Shown in pieces: positions 16,297 to 24,840 of a DNA stretch of 64,000 nucleotides. The translations under genes were made by a program, and so were the position numbers. Origin of the DNA: Sedimentibacter sp. SX930 (GTDB lineage Bacteria > Bacillota > Bacilli > Lactobacillales > Aerococcaceae); the NCBI GenBank assembly GCA_002155105.1, contig MUZD01000001.1, positions 124,001-188,000 on the forward strand. Direction: 5' to 3'. Each line of letters opens with the position of its first letter. Position 1 is the first letter of the stretch. The notes below the pieces were generated by a model that did not search any database, was not told where the DNA came from, and saw only the letters and a list, made by a program, of their open reading frames with translations.

Positions 16297-17313
16297 ATGC
16301 TGACAATCGGATACATCGGAAACGGAAAGAGCACGAACCGGTATCATCTGCCGTTTTCTTTATCAAGAAGCAACATAAAAGTCAAAACAATCTATAGCCG
16401 GAATCCGGAGAAGAGCGATTGGGAAAAAATCGAGGGCATCCACTACACCGGGAATATTGCGGATGTTCTGGAGGATGATGACATCCAATTGGTGGTCATC
16501 TGCACGCATACGAATTCCCACTACGAGTTCGCCAAACAAGCGTTGGACCACGGCAAAAATGTGCTGGTCGAAAAACCGTTCATGGCAACTTCCGAAGAAG
16601 CGGCCGCCATTTTTGCTTACGCAAAAGAAAAGGGCTTGCTGGTCCAGTGTTACCAGAACAGACGCTACGATTCGGACTTCCTGACGACGCAGAAAGTAAT
16701 CGAAAGCGGCAAATTAGGCGATCTGTTGGAAGTCGAGATAGCCATTGATTATTATCGCCCGGAAATTCCCTTGTCTATCGATAGCTTCACCAAGGATACC
16801 AGCTACCTGTACGGAATCGGCAGCCATACCATCGATCAGGTCCTTTCCTATTTCGGCAAACCGGACAAAATCCATTATGATGTGCGGCAATTGTTGGGGC
16901 CGGGCCGGATGAACGATTATTTCGATTTGGATTTCCACTATCAGAATCTGAAGGTTTCCATCAAATCCAGCTTCTTCAGACTGAAAGAGCGTCCGAGTTT
17001 TGTCGCTTACGGCAAAAAGGGCATGTTTGTGAAACAGACCCGAGACCGTCAAGAAGAGCATCTGAAAATGTTCCACATGCCGAACAATTCCGATTTCGGT
17101 GTCGACCTGCCTGAACATTACGGAGTTCTGACGTATATGGATGATGAAGGCGTCTACCATGAAGAAAAAGTGGTCTCCGAAAAAGGCGATTACGCCAGAG
17201 TCTACGATGATCTGTACAACGCAATCGTGAACGGTGCGGAAAAAGTCACCAAGGATGAAGAGACCCTGCTGCAGATGGAAATCATCGAAACAGGCATAGA
17301 GGGTATGGTCTGA
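16297..17313 (+). CDS. Gfo/Idh/MocA-family NAD(P)-dependent oxidoreductase
   Basis: 338 residues. An N-terminal Rossmann domain (GYIGNGKSTNRYH near residue 5) is followed by the family signature EKPFMAT around residue 93 and a C-terminal alpha/beta domain with YGIGSHTIDQVL, the sugar-binding/catalytic His region. Such enzymes oxidise or reduce sugars, inositols or related polyols with a bound or free nicotinamide. ATG 16297 follows AGGGGGA; the frame is open further upstream but overlaps promoter-like sequence (TTTACA ... TACAAT, about 16231-16260). It is monocistronic. Confidence 0.88.
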   Translation: MLTIGYIGNGKSTNRYHLPFSLSRSNIKVKTIYSRNPEKSDWEKIEGIHYTGNIADVLEDDDIQLVVICTHTNSHYEFAKQALDHGKNVLVEKPFMATSEEAAAIFAYAKEKGLLVQCYQNRRYDSDFLTTQKVIESGKLGDLLEVEIAIDYYRPEIPLSIDSFTKDTSYLYGIGSHTIDQVLSYFGKPDKIHYDVRQLLGPGRMNDYFDLDFHYQNLKVSIKSSFFRLKERPSFVAYGKKGMFVKQTRDRQEEHLKMFHMPNNSDFGVDLPEHYGVLTYMDDEGVYHEEKVVSEKGDYARVYDDLYNAIVNGAEKVTKDEETLLQMEIIETGIEGMV

Positions 17314-17325
17314 GGAGTATGATAC

Positions 17326-17380
17326 TGAAAGAACCCAGGGGTTGCCTCGAATGCGAGGCGGCCCCTGGGTTCTTTGTTTT
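17326..17380 (+). terminator. Strong intrinsic terminator
   Basis: AAAGAACCCAGGGG-TT-GCCTCG pairs with CGAGGC-GG-CCCCTGGGTTCTTT and is followed by a T-tract. Confidence 0.9.
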
Positions 17381-17430
17381 TTTCGATTGTCCGGTAACTT
17401 TCTTTTTGAAGGGTTTGTGGCCAGCGGGGG

Positions 17431-17578
17431 CTCTACCTCCGGTGAACGGTGCCTTCGCCGTAGTTAGGTCAACATTCCGCTGGCGTCCTCCGATGAGCGA
17501 AGCCTCGCCGGAGTTGCGGCTGAAAATTACCGAAGAGCTTCGGTGAGCGTACGCCTCACCGGAGCAGCGCACTCGCAT
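17431..17578. repeat. GC-rich palindromic dispersed repeat, copy B
   Basis: The sequence is alignable to copy A at 7604-7760. It contains three hairpin-forming units of the type CTCCGATGAGCG...CGCCGGAG at about 55-base intervals. The remaining gap between the dehydrogenase and the aldo/keto reductase holds only two terminators. Confidence 0.72.
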
Positions 17579-17618
17579 TGATTGCTATTTTTCGTAAAAA
17601 TTACCATCTATAAAAATA

Positions 17619-17663
17619 GAAAAAACTTAAAATGGGCATTCATACCCATTTTAAGTTTTTTTG
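17619..17663. terminator. Bidirectional terminator
   Basis: AAAAACTTAAAATGGG pairs with CCCATTTTAAGTTTTT around CATTCATA. It mainly serves the leftward aldo/keto reductase. Confidence 0.85.
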
Positions 17664-17671
17664 TTGATTAT

Positions 17672-18490
17672 TTAATTTGCGCGGACGTCCTTCATCGCAT
17701 CCAGAACGGCCACATCTTCCGGCGAAATGGTGAAATCCAGCTGCGCATTCTCGATGATGCGCGCTTCATGCGTGGACTTCGGCAAAGGCAACGTATCCTT
17801 CTCCAGACAGTAACGGATGGATAATTGTGCCGGCGTAACGCCGTATTTTTCAGCCATCTGCTTGATTTCCGGGCTATCCAGAATCGCGCCGGTAGCCAAA
17901 GGCGAATAGGCTTCGACAACGATTTTGTGCGTTTTGCAGAAAGTCAGCAGGTCTTTTTGGTCGCGGCCGATGTAGAAAGGAATCTGATTCGCCATCGGGA
18001 CGATGTCGCAGTTGTCGAGGATCGCTTGCAAGTCTTTGATGGAGAAGTTAGAAACTCCGATTGCGCGGATCCGGCCTTCGTCATAGAGCTGTTCCATGGC
18101 TTTCCAGACTTGGATATTGCCTTCGGTACAGTCTTTGCCGATCTCGTCCCATGGCCATGGCGCATGGATCAGATAGAGGTCCAAATAATCCAAGCCAAGA
18201 TTGCTCATAGTTTCTTCGAAGTGCTGCAGTGCACCGTCAAAATCTTTGATTTGCGCAGGCAACTTGCTGGTCACGAACACTTCTTCGCGCGCAATACCGA
18301 AATCGCGGATCGCTTTTCCGACATTTTCTTCGTTGTGATAAGCATGTGCCGTATCGATGTGCGTATAGCCATTCTTCAAAGCCATCGTCACCGCTTCGTA
18401 GGCTTCTTCGTTAGGGATTTGCCATGTCCCGAAACCGATAGAGGGAATCGTTACACCGTTGTAAAAAGTGAATACATCTTTAGTTGTCAT
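17672..18490 (-). CDS. Aldo/keto reductase
   Basis: 272 residues, AKR family TIM barrel of the 2,5-diketogluconate reductase-like group. The catalytic tetrad is present: Asp in HIDTAHAY (about 47-54), Tyr in the same motif, Lys in VTSKLP and His in LIHAPWPW. NADPH contacts appear as GVSNFS and the C-terminal PLPKSTHEARI. Such enzymes reduce aldehydes, ketones or methylglyoxal. A cre-like site (18508-18521) lies just upstream of the ribosome site. It is monocistronic. Confidence 0.92.
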   Translation of the reverse strand: MTTKDVFTFYNGVTIPSIGFGTWQIPNEEAYEAVTMALKNGYTHIDTAHAYHNEENVGKAIRDFGIAREEVFVTSKLPAQIKDFDGALQHFEETMSNLGLDYLDLYLIHAPWPWDEIGKDCTEGNIQVWKAMEQLYDEGRIRAIGVSNFSIKDLQAILDNCDIVPMANQIPFYIGRDQKDLLTFCKTHKIVVEAYSPLATGAILDSPEIKQMAEKYGVTPAQLSIRYCLEKDTLPLPKSTHEARIIENAQLDFTISPEDVAVLDAMKDVRAN

Positions 18491-18507
18491 TAAATAACCT
18501 CCTGATA

Positions 18508-18521
18508 TGATAACGTTTACT
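18508..18521. promoter_or_regulatory. cre-like CcpA site upstream of aldo/keto reductase
   Basis: TGATAACGTTTACT fits TGWNANCGNTNWCA except for the last base. It lies 18 bases before the start codon, a position that would favour repression. Confidence 0.45.
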
Positions 18522-18689
18522 ATTATTCAGTTTAGAACAGTCAGCAGCAGATGTAAAAGAATACACCTCGAAAGGCCAAAAGAGATGCAATTAAGATATG
18601 CGTATATAGAATAATTATCTCTATATGATCTGGTAATATATTATCAATATGATAAACTCATGAGTATAGAGAAAAAGCGAGGTGAAGCC

Positions 18690-21551
18690 ATGTATTCGTT
18701 AATTACCAACAGTAAAAAAGGGACCTTGTTGGATGAATTAGTCCAATCTTTGGAAACGTGCCAACGCTTTTACCTGAACGTGGCCTTCATCAACTTTTCC
18801 GGACTGCAATTATTGTTGGATCCTATCCAAAAAGCGGCAGAGAATGGAGCGTCGGGAAAGATACTGACCGGGACTTACCTGAATTTTACGGAACCCTATG
18901 CATTGACCCGTTTAAAAGCCTTCCAGCATATCGATACCCGTATTTTTGTAGCCACTCAACAAACCGGCTTTCATCCAAAAGCCTATATTTTTGAATACAC
19001 CAATTATTATAAAGTCATCGTCGGCTCATCCAATATTACCCAAAGCGCTTTGAAGAGCAACATCGAATGGAATCTTCAGATCATCACCAAGGACGGTAAT
19101 GAGGACGAGGAATTCATCTCGGAAATCATGGAAGCCTACAACCTGATTTGGGGGAGCAGCGAAATATTGGATGACGCCTTCATCAATGATTACGCAAGCT
19201 TCTTGAGCGATCGCAAAAAAGACCTCATTGTCCAAGAGTCCTATCCTATGGTTTTCCAATTCACGCGCGGACCCTCGATCAAGCCAAACATGATGCAGGA
19301 ATTGGCGATGGAAAAACTGATGCAGCTGCGCGAAAAGCACCAGGAGAAGGCTTTGGTCATTGCTGCCACGGGAACTGGTAAAACGTACATGGCCGCTTTT
19401 GATGTGAAACAGACAAAACCAGAGCGGCTTTTATTTCTGGTGCATCGAGAAGACATCCTGCATAGTGCGATGTCGTCCTTCAAAAAAATAATCAATCTGA
19501 AAGACAAATCGACCGGCATTTTATCCGGAACATCCAAAGAGCACCAGTCTGATTATTTGTTTGCGACGATCCAAAGCATGAAGAATATTTATGCAGAATA
19601 TGATCCGGGGCACTTCGACTATATCATCGTGGATGAGGCGCACCATGCGACCAGTCCGAGATATATGGAGGTTCTCGAACATTTTAATCCCAAATTCCTG
19701 TTAGGGATGACTGCGACGCCGGAGCGGACGGATGGCGGCAACATCTTTGACCTGTTCGATAACAATGTACCGTTTGAAATTCGGTTGCGCGAAGCTTTGG
19801 AATACGATTTGCTGGTGCCGTTCCACTATTTTGGCATCACCGATGAATCGGGTGTCGATTTAAAGGATTCGGATAATCTGACGCCTGATCAAATTGCAAA
19901 GCGCCTCAGTGTTCATCGAAGGGTAGATTTTATCATCGAAAAAATGAACTACTATGGTCATGATGGCTTGAAACGAAAAGCGTTAGGCTTCTGTATGACG
20001 ATTGCGCATGCAGAATTTATGGCTGAAGAATTCAATAAACGGGGTATCCCAAGCATCGCCTTATCCGGTGGCGATAAAGTATCCAGAAGAGAAGCCTACA
20101 CGAAGTTACTGGAAGCGGAAGATTCTGATCTGGAAGTGATCTTCACCGTGGACATTTTCAATGAAGGCATCGATATTCCCGGCGTCAATCTGGTCATGAT
20201 GCTGCGGCCGACCCAATCTTCCATTGTGTTCACACAACAATTGGGACGTGGCTTGCGCAAAAAAGGCAACAAGGAATTCCTGACGGTCTTGGACTTCATC
20301 GGCAACTACAGCAAAAGCTTCCTGATCGCAATCGCTCTGAACGGGCGCCGTTTTTATGATAAAGACAGCGTCAAAACGTCAGTGAAGCGCAATTTCTCGG
20401 ATTTGCCGGGAGCGACCCATATCCAGTTAGACGAAGTCAGCAAACAACAGATTCTGGAGCAAATTGATTTTGAGAACTTTTCTACACTGGCCTATTTAAA
20501 GAATACGTACAATGAATTCAAAAACTTGAATAGCGGAAGAATTCCTTGGCTGTTGCAGGATTATTTAAAGGTCGATGCTGCACCAGACCCGGTTAAATTC
20601 TTCTCCAGATCCGGTAGTTTTAAAGCGAAGAACTACATCGAATTTTTGGATAAAGTCGAGCCGAATAATGAGCTAGTGATGGAATTGCAAGGTAATCCTT
20701 TATTCATGGCTATGTTGACTGATTTGTCACAAAAATTACCTTTAGTTCGGCTGCATGAAAATATGCTCATAACCTATCTGCTGACACATGAAACCTGTAC
20801 TTTGGAGACTGCAAGAGCAGAATTACTAGAGTATTTGGATACAGTCGATGACGAGACTATTCTGCATGCTTTCCGCACTTTGAATATGGAGTTTTCCGAT
20901 AAAGGGGAATTGAAATCTGCCAGACGCTTGGTGACTTTGGATGAAAGGAATGTGTTGCATCGGACGGAAGATTTTTCAATCATCTTGGCAGATGAACAGT
21001 ATCGTCCTTTTATCGAAGATGTCCTCCATTACGGCAGAATGCGCTATTTAAAAACATTTGGCTCAATGAACTATGGCATTCCGCATTTAAAACTATACGA
21101 AGAGTACACGATGAGGGACATCGCCGTTGTTTCAAACTATAAAAAAATACATTCTTCCTTCCGAGGGCAAGGCGTGCTGAAGAATGATGAAATCAATCAT
21201 TACTTCTATTTTGTGGATCTTCATAAAGGTGACGACGTAGAAGAACGCGTGAACTACAAGGATAAGTTCATCAACACAAAGCAGTTCCAATGGGAATCGC
21301 CTAACTCCACAAAAGTAGACTCTGACCGAGGGCAAGACTTCATCAATGCGAAAAAACGAGGCGTAACCCTGCATCTGTTCGCGCGGAAATTCAAACAAAT
21401 CGATAATGTGACTTCTAAGTTCATCTATTTAGGCAAAATAAACCCATTGTCATACCGAAATGAAAAACCGATTGAGATTCAGTATAAGCTTCAAAACGAA
21501 GTACCCTGGGAGTTGTATCAAGAGTTTGAACCGGAACTTTCAATAAAGTAG
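18690..21551 (+). CDS. PLD-domain DEAD/DEAH helicase with DUF3427
   Basis: 953 residues. Domain order: phospholipase D-like nuclease domain (about 1-170; one HxK-type motif in HPKAYIF and GSSNITQSAL), superfamily 2 helicase (P-loop AATGTGKTYMA near 235; VDEAHHA near 320; GMTATPERTDG near 343; helicase C with QLGRGLRKKG near 530), and a C-terminal DUF3427 domain (about 650-950; YEEYTMRDI, FFYVDLHKG-like segments). ATG 18690 is preferred because GAGGTG lies just upstream; an ATG at 18660 is also in frame. It is a solitary gene between unrelated metabolic genes. This architecture is common in nuclease-helicase proteins linked to DNA defence or repair, but no function is established here. Confidence 0.87.
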   Translation: MYSLITNSKKGTLLDELVQSLETCQRFYLNVAFINFSGLQLLLDPIQKAAENGASGKILTGTYLNFTEPYALTRLKAFQHIDTRIFVATQQTGFHPKAYIFEYTNYYKVIVGSSNITQSALKSNIEWNLQIITKDGNEDEEFISEIMEAYNLIWGSSEILDDAFINDYASFLSDRKKDLIVQESYPMVFQFTRGPSIKPNMMQELAMEKLMQLREKHQEKALVIAATGTGKTYMAAFDVKQTKPERLLFLVHREDILHSAMSSFKKIINLKDKSTGILSGTSKEHQSDYLFATIQSMKNIYAEYDPGHFDYIIVDEAHHATSPRYMEVLEHFNPKFLLGMTATPERTDGGNIFDLFDNNVPFEIRLREALEYDLLVPFHYFGITDESGVDLKDSDNLTPDQIAKRLSVHRRVDFIIEKMNYYGHDGLKRKALGFCMTIAHAEFMAEEFNKRGIPSIALSGGDKVSRREAYTKLLEAEDSDLEVIFTVDIFNEGIDIPGVNLVMMLRPTQSSIVFTQQLGRGLRKKGNKEFLTVLDFIGNYSKSFLIAIALNGRRFYDKDSVKTSVKRNFSDLPGATHIQLDEVSKQQILEQIDFENFSTLAYLKNTYNEFKNLNSGRIPWLLQDYLKVDAAPDPVKFFSRSGSFKAKNYIEFLDKVEPNNELVMELQGNPLFMAMLTDLSQKLPLVRLHENMLITYLLTHETCTLETARAELLEYLDTVDDETILHAFRTLNMEFSDKGELKSARRLVTLDERNVLHRTEDFSIILADEQYRPFIEDVLHYGRMRYLKTFGSMNYGIPHLKLYEEYTMRDIAVVSNYKKIHSSFRGQGVLKNDEINHYFYFVDLHKGDDVEERVNYKDKFINTKQFQWESPNSTKVDSDRGQDFINAKKRGVTLHLFARKFKQIDNVTSKFIYLGKINPLSYRNEKPIEIQYKLQNEVPWELYQEFEPELSIK

Positions 21552-21756
21552 AACCAGTTATTTTAAGTTTACCGGAAACGGCAGCCGAGATTATAGCCGA
21601 GCTCCAGTTTCAGGTATTTGTCTTTAAACATGTGCGCGGATCGGGCTTCGTCAGAAAATGATACAACCATTGTCAGGGTTAATTTGATAGCGCTTGAAAA
21701 AAACAGTATATTTTAAGCTAGGGTGGATGCTATAATTTCGCCAAGGGGGAATGGCA

Positions 21757-22920
21757 ATGGGCTTCGATAGGAATCAGTATTTACGTGAATTGGAGACGAT
21801 CGTCAATATCGACAGTGGCAGCAGAAATCCTGCAGGCACACGGGAAGTGGCGGCGTTTTTGGAAGAGAAATATAGGCAGCAAGGGTTTCTGACCGAGCTG
21901 GTTTCGGTCGGTCCGGAAGTGGGACCTGTTCTGGTGGCGACGAATGCACCGGACGAACCCATCGATCTGCTCTTCATCGGCCATACCGATACTGTGTTCC
22001 TGGATGGGGAAGCGAGCAGACGGCCTTTCACGATAGAGGGAGAGCGGCTTTATGGTCCGGGTGTCTATGACATGAAAGGCTGCAGCCTGTTGACGGCTTA
22101 TTTGCTGGAAAACTTGCCGGAAGAACTGAAGGGGAACCTCAACATTTGTGTGATCCACAATCCGGATGAGGAGATCAGTTCCTTTTATTCCCGCGAAGTG
22201 ATCATCGAGAAAGCGAAAACGGCCAAGTTCGCCTTCGTCATGGAGCCGAGTTCAGCGGACGGTTCGATGATCAAGGAGAGGAAAGGCATCGAAAAACTGA
22301 AGATCCATTTCAAGGGTCGGCCTTCCCACGCTGGCGATGCTCCCCAGGAAGGGCGCAGTGCCATCAACGAACTGGCTCATTGGATCGTTCGCATGAATAC
22401 CTTGATCGATTACGCTGCCGGTGTGTCGGTAAATGCGGGCACCATCCAGGGCGGCAGCGTGCCGAATGTCGTCCCCGAGCATGCCCAGCTGGAATTGGAC
22501 TACCGTTACTCAAACCCCGCGGACGTCACGGCTTTCTTTGATATGCTGGAGGAATTGCAGGCGCATGCCGCCGCAATGGAGATCGGCATCGACATCGAAG
22601 TCATCGGCAAGCGGCCGCCTATGGTCGACGTTCCTGGAGCGAAAGCGTTGCGGAGCGTCTTCGAGGATGTCGGCAAGCAAATGGACACGGTCGTTTCGTT
22701 CAAGAAATCGGGAGGCGTATCCGACGCCAACTTCACGACCAGCGTCGGGGTTCCGACGGTCTGCAGCATCGGTCTGATCGGTGGTGCTTTCCATACCGAT
22801 CACGAATATGTGGAGCTGGATTCCATTCAGCAACGCTTGGATCTATTGACGGCAGTCATAAAAGAAATGAGTCGGCGGGAAATGTTCTGTGAAAGCGCAG
22901 ATCGGATTTCCATCTCGTGA
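21757..22920 (+). CDS. M20-family metallopeptidase (carboxypeptidase G2-like)
   Basis: 387 residues, M20 dinuclear zinc peptidase. Metal and catalytic residues can be seen in order: His in IGHTDTVF, bridging Asp in GPGVYDMKG, the Glu pair in NPDEEISS, a ligand in VMEPSS, and His in FHTDHEYV. A dimerisation domain separates them (about 170-285). The length and order fit the carboxypeptidase G2-like branch that removes C-terminal Glu or related groups. ATG 21757 is preferred because AAGGGGGA is six bases upstream; ATG 21751 lies directly against that site. A -10 TATAAT is at 21731. Confidence 0.9.
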   Translation: MGFDRNQYLRELETIVNIDSGSRNPAGTREVAAFLEEKYRQQGFLTELVSVGPEVGPVLVATNAPDEPIDLLFIGHTDTVFLDGEASRRPFTIEGERLYGPGVYDMKGCSLLTAYLLENLPEELKGNLNICVIHNPDEEISSFYSREVIIEKAKTAKFAFVMEPSSADGSMIKERKGIEKLKIHFKGRPSHAGDAPQEGRSAINELAHWIVRMNTLIDYAAGVSVNAGTIQGGSVPNVVPEHAQLELDYRYSNPADVTAFFDMLEELQAHAAAMEIGIDIEVIGKRPPMVDVPGAKALRSVFEDVGKQMDTVVSFKKSGGVSDANFTTSVGVPTVCSIGLIGGAFHTDHEYVELDSIQQRLDLLTAVIKEMSRREMFCESADRISIS

Positions 22921-22954
22921 GCCCCAACGATGCAGATATGAAGAATTATAAATT

Positions 22955-23005
22955 TAACAGCAGTGCGAAGGTCCGTTTCCGGTCCTCTGCGCTGCTGTTT
23001 TTTTT
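22955..23005 (+). terminator. Intrinsic terminator
   Basis: AACAGCAGTGC pairs with GCGCTGCTGTT, with an inner GGTCC/GGTCC-like segment, and is followed by eight T. Confidence 0.82.
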
Positions 23006-23193
23006 GATGGACAGCGCAGTGTTCCGCGGCGGAAATACTTGCCGAAGCACACCGGAAGAACAGCACTTTTGCCGTTCCGGATGCGATAATAGGGGTATAG
23101 CATTTCAGCCGTAAATACCGATTCGCGTAGACTACAGGCCGAGCAAATGAGTGATTGGATGTTTCCGGGGGATTAAGCAGAAGGGGTGGTAAC

Positions 23194-23691
23194 ATGGTGA
23201 AAATTGGTGAGAAGACAGTTGTGTCCGTAACGTGCCAAGATGTTATTCTGCAATTAGCTGAGCAGTATTGTTCTGAAGGGGAGTACCTTCATTTCGGGAT
23301 GAAAGAGAATCCGAAGAAATATGTGTTGGTGACCGACGAAAAAATATACCTGATCAAATCCAAAGCGATGGCTGAGGACAAGCATAAAGAGGATGTATTC
23401 AGCATCCAGTACACGCAGATGCGAAAAGAGGAATTAAGGATGAAGTTTGATGGCTGGTTTGTGGAAATGTCCACCAACAGCGCCATGAAGCAAGAGCCTC
23501 ATTTCCATGTCATTTTGGATAAAATACAAGGCTTGCGTCCGGATGAAAAAGAGACTTTCTTAGAAAGACCGCAACTCGTTTTGCCGGATTACCTGGATGC
23601 GGAGATCAACTGCTTAAAAGAAATATTGGCGGAAGGCCTCATCACGCAGGAAGAATACGAAAGCGTGAAGGACAGACTTTCGGAAATGTAA
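23194..23691 (+). CDS. SHOCT-domain protein of unknown function
   Basis: 165 residues, cytosolic by lack of a signal or membrane helix. The C-terminal 25 residues (LKEILAEGLITQEEYESVKDR region, shortened here) match the SHOCT short C-terminal domain that is thought to mediate oligomer contacts. The N-terminal 110 residues (YVLVTDEKIYLIKSK, a beta-rich stretch) look like a PH-type fold as in YokE/bPH proteins. ATG 23194 follows AAGGGGTGG. It is monocistronic, with a terminator downstream. Function unknown. Confidence 0.75.
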   Translation: MVKIGEKTVVSVTCQDVILQLAEQYCSEGEYLHFGMKENPKKYVLVTDEKIYLIKSKAMAEDKHKEDVFSIQYTQMRKEELRMKFDGWFVEMSTNSAMKQEPHFHVILDKIQGLRPDEKETFLERPQLVLPDYLDAEINCLKEILAEGLITQEEYESVKDRLSEM

Positions 23692-23732
23692 TCAAGCAAC
23701 CGGTTCCGCTGCGTCGCGATACAGTATATAAT

Positions 23733-23782
23733 AAGAAAAAACATGGAGCTGCCTCGTTTTCGAGAGAGCTCCATGTTTTTTG
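23733..23782 (+). terminator. Intrinsic terminator
   Basis: ACATGGAGCT (23741-23750) pairs with AGCTCCATGT (23767-23776) and runs into TTTTTT. Confidence 0.85.
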
Positions 23783-23822
23783 TGGTTCGGTGCTATGATT
23801 GTCTGGTCTGGGGTCAAGCTCG

Positions 23823-23964
23823 TGGCGGAATTCCCCGCCAAAATGGTTTTGAAGGGTAATCTCGTGTTGTCCGCGGACGTTTTTCCCCGCCAAGGTGGTT
23901 TTGGAGGGTTATCTGACCGTGATTTGAACTGATTTTCCCCGCCAAAGCGCTTTTGGCGGGGAAA
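23823..23964. repeat. Three imperfect repeats containing TTCCCCGCCAA
   Basis: Copies start at 23831, 23883 and 23935. The first two share TTCCCCGCCAA-N2-TGGTTTTG-N-AGGGT-N-ATCT. The third forms a perfect 13-bp hairpin TTTCCCCGCCAAA/TTTGGCGGGGAAA (23934-23964), which may also end the leftward MerR-like gene. Confidence 0.7.
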
Positions 23965-23989
23965 CGGACAACTTTTCCTGGAATTAAAC

Positions 23990-24586
23990 TCAGATTGCCA
24001 AGCCCGTTCTCTTGAATGTGTTGAATTGATCGCGCAGAAGGGCGCGCGTCAGGTGATCTTCAAATGTCACGTTCAGGTTTGGCAGTTTTGCGATATTGTA
24101 GATGTCGTTTGTATCTTCCACGAGCACCCAATTGTTCAATACCTTCACGACGATGGAGGACAGCGGTTCTGCATGGCTGCACTTGAACAGCGTATCATCC
24201 ACAAATTTTTTGAAAGGGTTGACCAACTGTTCTTCCGGCAGCATGTTCTCCGCCAAGTCCAAGGCATCATCCCGATAAATCGTGAATTCTTTCTCATAAA
24301 CGGGAGGGGATTGTTTGATGAGTTCGTAATCCCGTTCCTTTATGTAAGCCAAGGCATCCTGGTATCCTTTGCGGTATTCCTTAGTGGATTTGATGCCGCT
24401 GTTCATATAGGTTTTGGCTGCGATGACTTCTTCCAATGAATCTTCAGGAATCAACCAACCCTCTTTGTTGCTGAATTTCACGGCATCCTTGATTTTTCCT
24501 TTGCGGATCCATCTGCGCACCATTTCTTCTGAATGGGTAATATTTTTTTTGCTGAGTATTTTGACTGCTTCGGCTACGGTAAGCAC
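23990..24586 (-). CDS. MerR/HTH_17-like DNA-binding protein
   Basis: 198 residues. The N-terminal 60 residues form a MerR-like or excisionase-type helix-turn-helix (MLTVAEAVKILS ... MVRRWIRKGKI ... GWLIPEDSLEEV). The rest has no domain that I recognise; it is acidic and mixed alpha/beta. No Cys-based metal site is visible. It has a near-palindromic hairpin at its 3' end and is divergent from pckA. It could regulate pckA, but nothing in the sequence proves this. Confidence 0.7.
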   Translation of the reverse strand: MLTVAEAVKILSKKNITHSEEMVRRWIRKGKIKDAVKFSNKEGWLIPEDSLEEVIAAKTYMNSGIKSTKEYRKGYQDALAYIKERDYELIKQSPPVYEKEFTIYRDDALDLAENMLPEEQLVNPFKKFVDDTLFKCSHAEPLSSIVVKVLNNWVLVEDTNDIYNIAKLPNLNVTFEDHLTRALLRDQFNTFKRTGLAI

Positions 24587-24685
24587 TATTCATTCCTCCG
24601 TTATTACTTGTTTAGTTGACTCTATAGTAGCATTAAGCTTTCGGGATGTGGTGTTTCTTTTGTGTACTCCTAAACATAGTACAGT

Positions 24686-24741
24686 GAAAAAACACTTCGC
24701 GGATGCAAAAAAGTCCCATACACCAAGAAAGTGTTTTTTTT
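24686..24741. terminator. Orphan terminator-like hairpin in a divergent gap
   Basis: AAAAAACACTT (24687-24697) pairs with AAGTGTTTTTT (24729-24739) around a 31-base loop. It looks like a bidirectional terminator, yet both flanking genes start, not end, here. Confidence 0.45.
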
Positions 24742-24840
24742 CTGTTCAAAATATCAAGCACATCATAAGTACACCTCAATATCGGCACAAACACAGAAAA
24801 GCATACTATAATGAAGGCATCAAAACTACGGAGGTCGCAT

